From Zygnema cylindricum (lineage: Eukaryota > Streptophyta > Zygnematophyceae > Zygnematales > Zygnemataceae): DNA of 64,000 bases. The stretch's first letter is position 1. Every line of letters begins with the position of its first letter. The notes below the pieces were generated by a model that did not search any database, was not told the DNA's origin, and saw only the letters and a list, made by a program, of their open reading frames with translations. The stretch lies in assembly GCA_037447655.1 (NCBI GenBank), contig JBBHKE010001840.1:91472-155471 (forward strand), written 5' to 3'. Of the stretch, positions 22,103 to 35,600 are shown in pieces. A program made the translations under genes and the position numbers.

Positions 22103-24701
22103 ATAAAAAAAAAGTCATCATCAAAAAAAAAAAGTCGTAAAAAAAAAAAAAATCATCATCATCATCCTCATTTTTTTTTATGCTCTCAATAAAAATTCCA
22201 GTCCATATTGACATAGTATTGTACTCTCTTTCTCCACTTGATTTTGCAGCCTGTCTAGTAAAACCCAACAGCACCAATATTCCCGGTTATTATCAATTTG
22301 ACGCGTGGTTTCTCTCACCAACTCCGGCAAAACTCGTTGGGAGAATTGATCTTTGGAGGGATGAGAATGCGGCGAGTGCGATTTGCGCCAAACTTTGCAA
22401 CAATACTGAATATGGGTTCTATGTTCACATTCTTCCTGTTTATGTCGGCGGCACAAAATGCTTCTGTCTAACAAGCGCCCCAGATTACTCCGTGGCATAC
22501 AAACAAGAGGCTGCGGGGATGTTCAGCAAAATATGTCCTAAATATGCAGGTATGGACATATATGGGTATTAAAGGTATGTGGGATTTTAAAACATTTAGG
22601 CATTCTAGTGAAAGACCAATGTTAAAATTGTATAAGTATAGTGATAAATCTGACGCTTGAGATTAGTTACTGATAAAAAGTTAGTGGGCTTTTGTCTTGT
22701 ATATGGTCTTTTTTCTTTGAAAGACCAATATTAAAACAGTGATAAATCTGGCGTTAGAGATTAGTTACTAAGAAAAAAATAGTGGGCATTTGTCCTGTAG
22801 ATGGTTTTTTTTTTTTTTTTGAAGCTTGCTCTTTCAATCTAGTTTTTGATTTACAACCTGGTTTCTTCCATTGGTAAATTAGGGTAATATTTCAATTTTA
22901 GGATGGAATGCAACGGTAAGAGGCATTGAGATGTAGGAGTTGTATAAGAGAGAGGGAGAAAGTGAGAGGGAGAAGGAGAGGAAAAGGAGGAGTGGAGGAG
23001 AGAGGTAGGTTGGAATCTGCAGACTTGGGGAGAGGAAAAGATGGGAGAGGCCGAGGGAGAGGGGGAGATTGGAAGAGGGAGAGGATATATTAAATTTGTT
23101 TTTAAATTGTTGTGTACTTTTTATATTCAAATTTGATTTACTTTTGTGATGGGTATATTAAATGTTTGTAAACTTTGAATGCGAAAAAAATAACTGATGT
23201 ACTTGTGTGATGGGTATATTTTGGGTTTCGGGTTTTGAAATTGCAGTTCCGCCTGCCGAAGGTACGTTTTACGGAAAAAACGCTAACTGTCAGAAATATT
23301 TTCAGTTCAAATACCCTCTGTTGTTTTTGGAAATTGATGAAATTTGCAAGAAAGAGTTGTTTTTTAGTTGTCGAACACTTGTTTGTACTTTTTTCAGTTT
23401 TGACGTAACAGAGCACAAGAATGATGGCTTTCAGTTTTCACCAAATTCATCTCTTAAAGTAAATGGCTTTGTCCTCAAAATTTCCTCTATAACGCAATTA
23501 TTTGTGTTTCAAATACTAATGGGTTGTTAAACTGGTGTTTTTTTTTTTTTTGTCATCTTTTTGGTTTTCCGTAAATGATTTTGGAATTCCAGTACCTCCT
23601 CCAGCACGTGAGTCGCAATTCTTCACCCTATAGAAAAAGGAAAAAAGTGGATAATAATTATAATGTGGGAATTAATTATAATGCTCTATGTTGCGAGTTG
23701 GTTGGATCATTTTAGTGTAGACTTTTTTTTGTTTTTCCTGTTCTTTACAAAAACACCTTACTTAACATTACCCATCTGTCAAATTTTCTGTTTCGTATAA
23801 TAAATATTTGTTAGACTTGATAGAAAGTGTCAACTCTTGTTATTTTCATTTGCTCTAACCCAACATAGAAGTCGTAAAACTAAAAAACCGTTATTTATGA
23901 TGCCATTTTAGTTATAAATGACGGACTTAAAACACTCCACCCCCTTTTTCGTCTTCTTCTCTCTCCTTCTCCCCCTCTACAAAGCCAGCCTTCACCCAAC
24001 CTTACCTCAACCTTTCCCTTCCACACCCTCTCCCCCTCTCACTCCTTGCACCCCCATATCCTCTTCCCCTCCCTCTGCCCTCCTCTCACACTCTTCCCCC
24101 GTCCTTCCCACTGCCTCTCTCTCACTCCTCCAATCGTCCTCTCGCCTTAACCCCTGCCCCCTCCCCTCTCGACCTTTACCCTTTAAAATAGAGATGGATT
24201 ATTTTTTTCCAATTTTTTCAGGTTTGTTGTTAAATTTTCATTTTTCTGTTTGCATAACTCTAAAAGTGTCTTAAACGGTAAATTTAGTGCGGCTAGTAAA
24301 GACTACAATTTCGATTTCTTGTCAAGACAATTTCATCAATACAGTTGACAAAAAATTAAAAAAATTAGTAGTCAATTGGGAATTTTACCATCAATAATGC
24401 TCTCTAAGAGAAAAAAAAAAGAATTGAGAAAATTAATTACTGACCCTCGGAAGTCTGGGGATTTTGATGTCCAGGTCCACCTCCACCGGCCAAACCTGCC
24501 GGTTAGTAATTTTTGCGATTATGCTTACCGATGAAAAGAAAAAAATAGAAAAAATCTTCTGTTCTCTTACCCAGAAATCATAATGTGTTTACATCTCTGT
24601 TGTCTTGAATTGTAACGTAGAAATTTGGGGTTAGACTAAAATAATTAAACTCTCTCTCCCTCTCTTTAACTCTAATTGTTTTTCTCTGTTTTGGTTTTCT
24701 A

Positions 24702-24732
<31 letters not shown>

Positions 24733-27700
24733 GTATATTTGGGGTTTTTACTCTATATAAACCGTGAAGCTTTATAGCGGCGAAAATTTGAGCATCAGTT
24801 TCATTGCATCGTTATTGCATCATCCGAAAATTATCATCATAATATGTCAAAAACAATTATGTTTTTTTTTCATTGGCCTAATGTCTGTATTAAAATGATT
24901 CATTTTTTTTTCGGATACAAGTCAAGCACCACCCCATCATTGTAACCTTTTTTTTTAACTTTTTCAGGTTGTCCACTTGCATTTAACAGCTCAAATCCGA
25001 GTGGATACTTTTATTTTTTTACAAATTTAGGCAATAGTGATATAGTCCTTAACACGACAGACGTGGTTGATGCTTGGCCCGTGGGCGCGATTTTTTGCGA
25101 AAAAGTTTGCAAAGAATATCCGGAAGGATTTGTTATTGGTGACAACAAATATGAACTCAACAAAGACTGTTATTGTTTGAAATCACCTTTAAATTACGAC
25201 CGCTTGGAGGAGACCAGAGTTGACTTCTATAGCTACTTCTATACTAAATCTTGTCCCGTGAAATCAGGTATGTAGATGATGACGATACACCAAATTAATT
25301 TCTTTTCATGTTTCTTTTAGAATTTTGTGGGGATGAATTGTCAGATGAATGTTTGTTCTCTTCCAGGCACTCTGGTAAAAGACAAGTCGGTTTTTTTTCA
25401 TTTTTTTCCGGATAACTTCAATTTTCACTATTGTTTACTTTGGGACATCACTTTCCCTCCCAGTTATATTTGTATTTCTCTGGGAAGCTAATAGTACGTT
25501 GTCTTTTTTTTTGTTATTAATAGTCATTGATTTCTTTGATCTATGGATTATATTTATGTCTTGGTCAGCTATAATATTCCTAGGGTTTTACGGAAAGGGA
25601 TTGCTAAAATTGAATCTTGTTTTGTGCCTCATATGTGATTTTTACCATATATGAAAATCATGTTTATCATGTTTATTTTCTGTGACTTAGAAGTTAGGAC
25701 ACTGAATATGGGCGTATATTTTATCTTCTTCTAAAAAAAAGAAAAAAACATAGCGAAAAACATAGGAAAGTAACAGGCTAGACCTCGACAAATTTTGGGT
25801 TGGGTTTCAATGGACGCACCGGCCTCCCTTCTTTTTCGAAAAATGGTAAGCTGGTATTGCTTTTATGAAATTAGAAATTCTATATTCTTGTGAAAATAGG
25901 TAATCGAGTATAAAAGCCACAATGCATGTGAAGTTCCTTTTTGCTTTCTTTACCAATCACCCGATTTTATTTCCTCTATGTGAAGTTTTTATTCAATGAT
26001 AGTAGTAAATGTCATAGGTATACCCATGTTTTTATTTTGATTTTTCTGGGTAAGCTTTTTTTGTGACTTCTCGAGTTTCAATTTGTTGTATGCACCTTTT
26101 CCCATTTTTCAAAGGGTTAAGGTGTTAGATTTAGGACATTTCCAGGCTCTACTATTTATATTTTTGAAAAACATACAAAAAACAGTAACAAAAAAGGTGA
26201 GTTATGTTAATTAATGTAAAATCATAAATAATAATTGTTGGGAACATTTGATGACTTTTTTTTGTAGCTAAGCTAGTAGTAAACGTCATCTGAATGAGAC
26301 GTGTTTGTCTTTTTCATTTTGACTCGTTTATCCTTTCACATGTGAGAGTTAGAATACCTAAAAACCCTAAAAAAACCTATTTTTGAAGATCATTTGTTGC
26401 TGGTTAAAAACCATTAAAAACAATAAGTTGTGGTACAAATGTTTTTTTTTTTTACAATTTGACATTGAATTGACGTTTTCGATTTGAATCAAGATGCTTT
26501 GCGATGTTTCCATTTTAACTCACTTAATGCATTTATTCTTTGATGTGTTTGGTTTTGGGTTTCAGTATTAGCCCCACCGCCGAGGAAATTGAGTGAGTTC
26601 TTTCAAAAACAAAAACCTTAATGATACACGAAAATAGTGGTCCAATAAAAAGGAAAAAAAATGTTGGAGTTAATTTTTGACTCAAGGGAACCCCTAAAGA
26701 TGCACAATTTATGAAGTAAGAAAAATCATCAGCCAAAATCAAGTTTTCCTTTGAATTTGACGATAAGTTGTGTGTTTTTTTCCTTGATTTTGGTTCCCTT
26801 GGAGGTCATGATCTTCTAAGACTAGCAGATTGATGATTACATGTTTTAATATACGTATGTGTAAAGATGTATGTTTATGTGTATATATTATGTGTATGTT
26901 ATGTATGTATGTATTACGTTTTTAATTAGTCTTAAGGTACTCAGGAAGTTGGTTTGGAAATTACTATGCATCGTCTCTATACAAAATTTTTGAGAAGGAT
27001 AATTTTGTCTTATTTTTACATTATTTTATGTACGTTTTTGTAATTATATAACGAAAGAGTTCAAAGAAATTAGTTCGACATCCATTGGTGAGACATATGT
27101 TGGGAAATGAATAGAATACGCTCCAGTGTTGGCGCACCAATAATTATATTTTACAATAGTCCTGTGGCAAAAATTGCACCGTGTATCGCTATTAGTGTTA
27201 ATGTTTTTCTTACCACTTAAAACATCTTTTCTCCGTACACACTTGTCGGATTATGGATCTGACGCTTGCGATTGAAAGCCAAGATTTTCAGCTTTCGATT
27301 GGCGGTCTCCAAGTGAAAATCGGACAAGTGTGTATCAGAGAAAAAATGTTTTAAGTGATGAAAAATTAGCAATACATGGTGTAGTTCGTAGGCGGACGAA
27401 TTCTCACTAGTAACTCGAGGGTTGGAAACAGACTTATCCGACTGAAAGGCCAAAAAATCGATGCGCCTTTTCAAATAACTTCAAAGTTCTGTACCACTAA
27501 AATCCAGAAAATGATTCCTCTTTTATGTCAATCTACTTCTCAACACTCTAAAATGCAAAACTTGTCGTTTACAGTTTGGTAGTTAGACTCTGGAACGTAA
27601 CGTTGACTCAAAGAAGCCATGGCTGTCCAACATTTTGTCTAGGACAGCCAAGATCTTTGTCGTTGCATGCAATATTATATGCTTTGACGGAGGCAAATTC

Positions 27701-29358
27701 AAGTGTTAACATGAGGTCCCCAAGCAGTAGACCTTGTATCGTTATTAGGGTTAATAACTTTTTTCCCTACACACTTGTCCGATTTTTACATAGAGACCGT
27801 CAATTGGAAGGTGAGAATCTTGGCTTTCAATCACTACCGTCATATCCATAATCCGACAAGTGTGTACGGAGAAGAGATGTTTTAAGCGACAAAAAAAACA
27901 TTAACACTACTAGCAAGACACGGTGTACTAGAAAAAGGTTAACGATTCATGCAAAACAAAGTTTCACTTATGCAGGGTGAGGAAGAACTTTTTTGGGGCT
28001 TGGTTTCCGCCACATCACATACTAAAACATATCCAGTGTTACAAATATGCCAAAACTGTTCTTGTTTTTATGGTTGAAAATTTGAAGCTCCAATAATCAA
28101 TAGTTGTTTTTATTTTAGGTTGGAGCACTATTTCGTATATTTTGTACCTGCCAAAATATGAAATTTCTACCTGATCAAATTCTTCGTCCACATTTAAGTT
28201 TAGGCACTTCGAAAGTCTATAACCTTGTCCGTTTTTGCTCGAAAAATCTGATTTTTTTGCAATAAGTACTTTCGTGTGTCTTCTACCATGCCACGGAATT
28301 TGGTCTTTTCTTGTCAATATTGAGGGAGCTATTCAAAGGCAAGGAACGGACCGATTTGCATACTGAACCAAATTCTTCGGTTCATTTACTTCTAACTCTA
28401 GTTTTAAGACATCCCTTTAAGATTCATTGTTCTATTGCCATTATTAAACGATTTTAGATGAACCTATGCTGTGGATGGCAATATATGATCTATGCTATAT
28501 TGCGCTTGAAAATTATGTGCCTATGTGGGTACTCTTGGCCACCTTAGGTTAACAGTTGTGGTGATACGTAAGAATTGTTAGCTGAGTGCTAGAAATCCAT
28601 GTCTAAAATTAGACATGGTCCATACCTATTTTGGTTCACACTAATTACAAGGGGAATGTACACAATTCATCCTGCCCACTTGTTTTCAGCATACATCGTA
28701 TGGGTTTGTCATTTGGTTGTGTTTCAAATCTAAGCTGAATGCGTTTTTACGGTGCTTATTATACGCAAGGTGTATTTGCCAATATAACCAAGATGGACCA
28801 TCTGTAATAGGCCATTAGCCCAACTTCAAATGCTTCTTAAAAACAAAAACCTGTGATCTATTTCGCAAAAAGTGTGTTATTAGGATACCATTGGTCTATC
28901 TATCGTGATCCTACTTTGAAATGATCACATTCTCTTTGTGCACTTCGCCTTTTCTAGTGGGCATTTTGATTAAGTAGATTGGTGCAAATCATCATTCGAG
29001 AAATGGCATTTCATTCACAAGCTTGTTTAGTACATTCATTCTTTTTGGTAAGGAACAAGTCATTTTACAAGTCATTCTACCTTGGAAAGATGGTGGTAAT
29101 TGCTCCTCCAAGGATTCTATTCCGTATCTTTTAGATGTTGTCTTTTGTACATTTTGTATTTTTTGAATGACTCATTCTTCTAACAATCGATAACGATTTC
29201 TTACAGGAGGGCGACATCCTCCAGGCGTTGGGAAACATCCTCCGGGTGTCGGAAAACATCCTCTTGGAGTTGGGAAACATCCTCCAAGAGTTGGAAAACA
29301 CCCTCCCGGAGTTGGCAAACATCCTCCCGGAGTTGGAAAGCATTTTCGGAGTCAATAG
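20022..29358 (+). CDS. Gene A: secreted protein with two WSC-like domains, Pro-rich microexon hinges and HPPGVGK tail
   Basis: Ten phase-consistent exons: 20022-20088, 20354-20359 (6 nt, least certain), 22250-22549, 23247-23261, 23593-23607, 24475-24501, 24968-25267, 25321-25374, 26566-26592, 29207-29358. Together they give 963 nt, 320 aa. Exon 1 encodes a signal peptide ([17 protein letters not shown]). Domain 1 (about residues 25-124) and domain 2 (144-243) each have six Cys in the pattern C..CX3C..CXC..C (ICAKLC, CFCLTS, ICPK; FCEKVC, CYCLKS, SCPVK), like WSC carbohydrate-binding modules. The 54-nt exon adds EFCGDELSDEC. Hinges read VPPAE, VPPPA and PPPPAKPA, then LAPPPRKL. The tail is six HPPGVGK-type repeats. 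All donors are GT and all acceptors AG. Likely extracellular matrix or cell wall; ligand unknown. WSC assignment is by pattern only. Confidence 0.8.
21740..21784. repeat. (TA)n microsatellite
   Basis: About 22 TA units in intron 2 of gene A. A poly(A)-rich stretch with (ATC)n follows at 22063-22165. Confidence 0.95.
22915..23090. repeat. Purine-rich intron tract of gene A
   Basis: GAGAGGG-type low-complexity sequence. Its reverse complement occupies the matching intron of gene B (37573-37760). Long open frames here are compositional artefacts. Confidence 0.8.
23917..24185. repeat. C/T-rich intron tract
   Basis: A second pyrimidine-rich low-complexity block in gene A, between the microexons at 23593 and 24475. 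No counterpart of this length was seen in B or C. Confidence 0.8.
27177..27381. mobile_element. TA-MITE 4, in last intron of gene A
   Basis: 205 bp, ends CACCGTGTATCGCTATTAG and its inverse CATGGTG. The interior holds CTTAAAACATCTTTTCTCCG and its inverse, a subfamily shared with 27730, 40245, 50273 and 57012. Confidence 0.75.
27730..27925. mobile_element. TA-MITE 5, in last intron of gene A
   Basis: 196 bp flanked by TA on both sides. It lies ~350 bp from MITE 4, with the AAAACATC/GATGTTTT interior in the opposite orientation. Confidence 0.75.
29207..29358 (+). CDS. Gene A last exon: six 21-bp HPPGVGK repeats
   Basis: After the acceptor TTACAG the exon reads GR, then six seven-residue units ([42 protein letters not shown]), then HFRSQ and a stop at 29356-29358. 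The repeat is basic and Gly/Pro/Val-rich, reminiscent of elastin-like or cell-wall protein repeats. Confidence 0.85.
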
Positions 29359-29704
29359 GAAAACACCTAAAAACATCGGTATAAATTTTTTGTTTGGTAT
29401 AGTTTGTTGTTTCTTATCAAAGAAATGAAGGTTTTTTGGTTGAGATGGGCTAGCCACCAAACTCTTGGATTTGTGCTATTTGCGTTAATAACACTAACCT
29501 AGTCCTAGTTTGTTAGCCAATTTTGAAGACAAAATAATATTACGAATACTTTTTTCTTTTATTTAATGTTAGTACTTTTTGCGGTCCACAATTGTCCATG
29601 CTATTTGGATCGAAAAAATAATTATTACCACAAAAACACTCCTCATACTAATTTTTTTTTGGGGGCTATATTATTTCACGGTGAAGTTAAATGCTCATGA
29701 GTGA

Positions 29705-31640
29705 AGGGAATTTGTGGTAAAATTCAAGTGTGAAGTGTACATAAATGCTAACTTTGAATGTGCGTACTATATCATTGTACGAACTTTGTTGTAGTGTGTT
29801 AAAACCCAAAAACCCTTCCACAAAAGTCGGTGGATGGCAAATAGAGCGTCAATGGACATTTTTTTGCAAAGATTTTCTCGTGCCATTTGGTGGATTTACA
29901 TCCACCTTGTTGTAAGGCACACGGCCCATACGATGTCTAAGGTTGTCATCGCTCGTTCAACGTAGATAATAGATTACTTTTCCAAGTGTGCCAATTGTAC
30001 GTGCCTAGTGTGTGGCTAAAGTGGATGTTTTGAGCGATTGCGTTGCCGATTTGGAAAAGTAAAAATATCCGACAGTCAAGGTACCCTTTTAAGATTGGGG
30101 AATCCAAAAAAAACTTCAGTAAAGATGTTTTTAAAAAACAAAAAAATGGTACAAAAAAATGGTACAAAAAAGTATGACATCCAATGAACAACCTCACTTT
30201 CAATTGATTGAGGTCCACCTTTTCAGGAGATTTTACAAGATTCTCCAAACTTTAAAGTGACAACTGTAACCGTCCAAATATTTGCTTTTTCGCATCTTCG
30301 ACGCAATCGCTCAATCTATCCAGTTTGTGGGTAACTCAATAATGTCCTCAAAGTGGACACTTTGAAAACACTACCCACAAACTGGATGTCTACAATTCGT
30401 ACACTTCGTAACATAAGATACAATCCACGACTTACGGGCGATGACGAGCGATGACAACCTCACAGTTGGCACAAGCCATGTGTCTTTGGACACTGTGGAT
30501 TTAACCCCAACAAAACCCACGAGAAAATGAATCTGCGATTTTAAATTACAACGAAGTTCATACAATGAGATATTTTCCCATAACAAATCTTACAATACAA
30601 TTCTTTTGTCCAAAACTTAAATTTCGTCCGTCCCTACAGTTATTACATTCAGATTTTGGGCAATTTTGACTTTTTCCAACGTTTGGACATAAGGCCACTT
30701 ATACCTATCGAACTAAAGCACGAACATGAGAAATACCTTGTTGGCACGACTTGATGGCATATAAATTAAGTTGTTTTTGCTAATATACGTGCTTGTTTGA
30801 TTATTGGCAATGCCTAATGGAAAAGAGGCCTAAAACAATCAATTTAAAAACCTAGACTAGACTTCCATTTGGTGGTCCTATTCTGCATACAAAAATGTTT
30901 AAACATATTTACTATTAGTGATATCTTGCGTAATCCTCCACTAGGTCATGCTAGTATACAATCTTTCATCCACGAGCTTTATTATTATAAGTACCACATG
31001 TTTTTGTTCAGAAGTAAAAAAATCATCAAGTGCAGTAGCTGAATGAAATATTTGTACCGGCGTGCAAAACTTAAGATTTGTAAACTTATACGCAAATGTC
31101 AAATTTTTACTTGCGTACTATCTCATTGTACGAACTTTGTTGTACTTTTTTTAAATCCATAAGTTTTTAAAGGGCAAGAACCCTTCCACGAAGGACGGTG
31201 GATGGCAAAAGAATCGTCAAATAATATTTTTCTACAAAGATTTTTTCGTGGCTTTTGTGGAGTTGCATGGCGTATACGACATGTAAGGTCGACGACCCTC
31301 ATTCAACGTATATAAAATCTTAATTATCCCAGTACACCAATTGTATATTGTTATGTTTGGTAGTGTCCTCGTAAGGATCAGACTTTAGCCACACACTTGA
31401 ACGTTTAAGCGATTGAGTTGTGGATTCTGAAAAGCAAAATTTTCGACTCAAGGTTGACGCCGATAGGCTTGGAGAATCCAAAAAAATCTCCAATAGAGAT
31501 GTTTCAACCAAAAAACGAAAATGGTACAAAATGGTACGAAATTGTATGGCACCCAATAAACAACCTAACGTCTTCACTAATGGAAGTCTAACCCTCATAA
31601 AAGGTCGATGGTTAGGACGGTCGCGGAAAATTAGGTGTAC
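29705..31640. repeat. ~500-bp direct repeat pair
   Basis: Copies at about 29705-30215 and 31065-31640 share CATTGTACGAACTTTGTTGTA, ACCCTTCCAC and GGTGGATGGCAAA. The reverse-strand open frames over both copies are loosely similar but show no known family. Confidence 0.7.
30316..30385. repeat. Nested palindrome
   Basis: Outer arms TCCAGTTTGTGGGTA and TACCCACAAACTGGA enclose an inner palindrome TCAAAGTGGACACTTTGA. Confidence 0.85.
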
Positions 31641-32236
31641 GGCGTAGTTGACAATTTCCCACGCTTGTAAGTTCAAGGGAAAAAAAGACCAAAATAACAC
31701 TAAAATTCTCGTAAAATTATTGAGAAAGGAAGTATAGTGATTCGAGATCCTTAAAAAAAGTTAGAGGTGCAAAGCAAGCATAGGAAATTGCATTTTCAAG
31801 AGAAAAAGTTTAATATTACTCCAAACTGATATTGATACCATCAAAATTGATATTTTGTAAACATATTAAACCCATTCTACCACAAATTCCCTTCCACCTC
31901 ATGCGCATTTCACTTCACCAAGGAATGATGTAATATGCAAAAATTAATAAGTATGAGGAGTGCTTCATTGTTGGTAATTATATCTTCTATCCAAATAGCA
32001 TGAACAATTGTGAACCACAAAAAACAGTAGCATAAAATAATAACAAACAGTATTTATAATGGTATTTAGTCGTCAAAGGTGCAAAACAAACTAGGACCGT
32101 TTTAGTGTTGTTAAGCCCAAATAGCACATTTCCAAGAGGTTGGTGGCTATCCCATCTCAACCAAAAAAGCTTCATTTCTTTGATATTAAGCAACAACAAA
32201 CATTACCAAAAGAAATTATTATACGCGTGTTTTGAG

Positions 32237-32360
32237 TTGTCTCCTATTGATTTCCAGAATGCTTTCCAACTCCTAGAGGATGTTTTCCAACTCGTGGAGG
32301 ATGTTTTCTCACTCTGGGAGAATATTTCCCAACATCCTAAAGTTGTTCCCCAACGCCTCT
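32237..32360 (-). pseudogene. Broken duplicate of the gene B tail exon
   Basis: A shortened tail-exon copy with its 3' flank (CTTTGATATTAAGCAACAACAAACATTACC is present twice, at 32178 and 32358). Only about two good 21-bp units remain, and a stop interrupts the frame. It lies downstream of the functional tail exon, so it is probably outside the coding sequence. Confidence 0.75.
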
Positions 32361-32424
32361 TTGATATTAAGCAACAACAAACATTACCAAAAGAAATTAT
32401 TATACGCGTGTTTTGAGTTGTCTC

Positions 32425-32657
32425 CTACTGATTTCCAGAATGCTTTCCAACTCCTGGAGGATGTTTTCCAACTCCGGGAGGATGTTTTCCAGCTCCGGGA
32501 GGATGTTTTCCAGCTCCGGGAGGATTTTTCCCAGCTCCGGAAGGATGCTTTCCAACTCGAGGAGGATGTTTTCCAACTCCGGGAGGATGTTTTCCAACTC
32601 CGGAAGGATGTTTTCCGACACCCGAAGGGTGTTTCCCAACGCCTAGAGGATGTCGGC
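32425..32657 (-). CDS. Gene B last exon: ten 21-bp HPPGVGK repeats
   Basis: Reads R, then [14 protein letters not shown] twice, [42 protein letters not shown] twice, then HSGNQ and a stop at 32425-32427. It has four more units than genes A and C. Confidence 0.85.
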
Positions 32658-35600
32658 CTCATGTAGAAAATTGTGAATAATGTTTAAAAGACGAGTCATT
32701 TACAAAAATACAAAATGTTAAAAAAGGGCATTTAAAAAGATACAAAATCGGTTACTTGGTGGAGCAATTACAGCCACCTTCCCAAGATATAATGACTTGT
32801 AAAATGACTCGTTCTTTACCGGAAAAAATGAATGTACTGAACAAGCTCATGAATAAAATGCAATTTGTTGAATGATGTTTTGCACTAATTTACTTAATCA
32901 AAATGCCCACTACAAAAGCCAAATTTTCCCTTGAAATGGTTAACTTCAAAATGAGAAGTGTATCTATATCCAATGATGGAAGGGAAGGACAATCAATGAT
33001 CTACACGTTTTCTGTTTCTGAAAAAACTCACTCAAATTTTTTGGAGGCGGAGGGTTGGGTACTGAAACATAAAAAATCAAACACAACAAAAAAGCAATAC
33101 ACAATGTAAGTTAAAATAGAAACATCTCAAGACAGCTTGTTTGAAAACAATATATCACTTTAAAATCAACTTTTAAAAGCAGACTCATTTGTACCACAAC
33201 TTTTTTTTTCATATATTTGTTCCCACTAGCAACAGAAAACCTAAAAAATAAACTATTACACAGTGTTCTATCTCGTTAATGCCAAGCAGTAGAAACACAA
33301 AAAAAATGTTAAATAAAAAACGAGCCAAAAATAAAATATCAACTGAAGGTCACCGTATTCAATTGAAGAATCTTCATAATTCAGCAATTTTCGGGTGAGA
33401 ATATCCGGCAAATTTAAAACCAGATTCTTTCCAAGTTAACATCAAGGAGTTACTTCACGAGCAGCTCCGTCAAGTCACGTACCAGCTTTTTCCGCTGCAA
33501 TAGTTTGTATTTAATATGCGTCAAGCCCCTCATTATCATGAGGTTCATTTTCAGTCCAACTTCCCATGTATTCCGGGCACCACACGAAAACGTCTTAGGC
33601 ATGGTTCAGCAAGTTTATTTTCAATCCAACTTTCTATTATTTTCGAAACACGACATGTTAGTGTGGCGCATCGTTGAGTCACTAGGAGAGTTCCAATTTC
33701 GGCTAGCGATTTGGAGCGAAACAAGTGCATTTCTATTGCCAACTCATACCTTCGTAAAGTTGCCTTCGCATGATTCAATGCAGGCGTAGCTTCTAGCGAT
33801 ATAGTTTTTGGTAAATCTCAAGAATATTGAGATATCACTTGGGAGGATTTTCCTTAGGGATTATAGGCGGCTTTTCGAAGTTGATAAGAATTTCACGTTT
33901 TGCAACAAATCAGTCCTTTAAAAGAAAATGTGGCTTGTTCCAAAGGTTTGACGAGTTAAGCTTATGCGGTGGCATACATCATCAAACAAATGATGTTATA
34001 CAGTGGTAAACATGTATTTGAAAAAAAGCCGTAAAGGATGAAACGTTACATTGTTTTGGTTAGGACAAAACTCTAAAGTTGAGGGGAATACTCGCCATTT
34101 GTCACAAAGAATGCGCGATAAAATATGCGCCTTTTGTTTCAAATGAGAATGCGGTTCATTCTTGTGATGTTAATTACTAGTTTTAGCTACAAAAGGAAAA
34201 GGTCACTACATCCATGGAAACTCAAACGCAAAAAATGTGAAGTTCAAGCCCATGTTTTCTTTATGATTTTTTTTCCTTTTATCCAAGGTTTTTTACCAAA
34301 AACTAAGAAAAAGCATGGGATACACTTATACTCAGCCCTAAGTCTCGAGTCTCAGATAGTCCTATACTAGCAAAAAGTGTATGATATGAAAAACTAACAA
34401 GTGGAAAAACTGACTAGTGGAAACTTGACAGGTCACTAAAAAAGGTTTCTTGGGAAAACAAAAGTGAAAGCATGGCTATCCACATGATATTTTCAGCTCC
34501 CCTTCGCTAAAAACGTCGTAAAGACTGCGTAATACTTCATAAAATCGCATTGACGTCGGAGAAAGCCACAAGGTACTTCGCATGCATTCCTTTTTAATTC
34601 GCATATCACTTTTGCTGAATATAAACTATTTATGATATTACACCAATAGCAAAAAATTACCTTGTTTCAGGGGAGGTGGGGGGTAAGCTGCATCCAATGA
34701 AACCCAAGCCCAAAAGTGTTAAGTTTAAACCTATCCTTTTCCTTCTTTTGCTCGAATTATAGAACGATAAGAATTTAACCCAAGCCCAAAAGTGTTAAGT
34801 TTGAACCCATCCCTTTCCTTCTTTTGCTCTATTTACCGAACGATGAGAATTTATCACAATATTTATTGTTCCAACTCTGGTGTGTCACACAATAGAAACA
34901 CAAAATAAAATACATGTTCTATTTTAGCTGTCCTTTTTCTGTAAAACCATAGGAAGAATATAAGCTGATTTAATGACCATGAACATGAGGATAAATAGAA
35001 TATATTCAAAGAAGCCAAAGACAACTAAACAAAAAAATCAGATGATTTATTAGATCCCGAGACAACACACCTAAAAATGGGGATGGAAAATAAATTTGCT
35101 TTCTGAACATCCGTGAATAGCTTTGATACAAGAATCCAAAAACCAATATAAGAAACACCCACTACTATTCTACCATTGTGTTCAAAGAAAAAAAATAGTC
35201 ATTGAACATTTTCTCCTCACAAACTCTAGAAAACATAAAAAAAGCTACTTGGTAAAATGTCAATATTCACGAACCTTGTTTCACAGGACAGGATTTAGCA
35301 TAGAAATAGCTGAAAAAGTCAACGCCATTCGAGGGCTTATAAACTAGAGGAGTTGTCAAGCAATAACAGTTTAACTCATTTCCATATTTGTCTCCTCCAA
35401 TAGCAAATCCATCCGGATAAGCTTTACAATTTTTTTCGCATTGAATCGCTCCCAAAGGCCAAACGTCAACCCCCTCCGTAGAATTAAATGTAAAGCTAAT
35501 ATAAACATATCCCAATACGGGATCGATAAAATTTTCAAAATAAAAGTATCCGCCCGGATTCGAGCTATTAAATACAAGTGGGCAACCTGAAAAAGATAAA

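Larger units (their letters stand above)
29359..32174. other. Convergent intergenic region between genes A and B
   Basis: No gene supported. The A-proximal flank (about 29400-29700) is repeated inverted at 31870-32160 before gene B, and again at 48510-48790 before gene C: these are the paralogous 3' flanks. A direct repeat of about 500 bp occupies 29705-30215 and 31065-31640. A nested palindrome lies at 30316-30385. Confidence 0.6.

Noticed and set aside
23918-24274. 118-codon Pro/Ser/Leu-rich frame
   Set aside because: It follows a C/T-rich low-complexity tract inside the gene A intron and has no counterpart in the paralogues.
32384-32662. Alternative minus- and plus-strand frames over the gene B tail exon (Ser/Trp-rich and Leu/Glu-rich)
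   Set aside because: A 21-bp repeat opens several frames. Only the HPPGVGK frame is in phase with the upstream splice sites and ends like A and C.
35180-35242. 54-nt exon of gene B
   Set aside because: Recognisable by alignment with A and C, but a one-base loss breaks the frame or phase; skipping it keeps the protein open, so it was left out of the gene B model.
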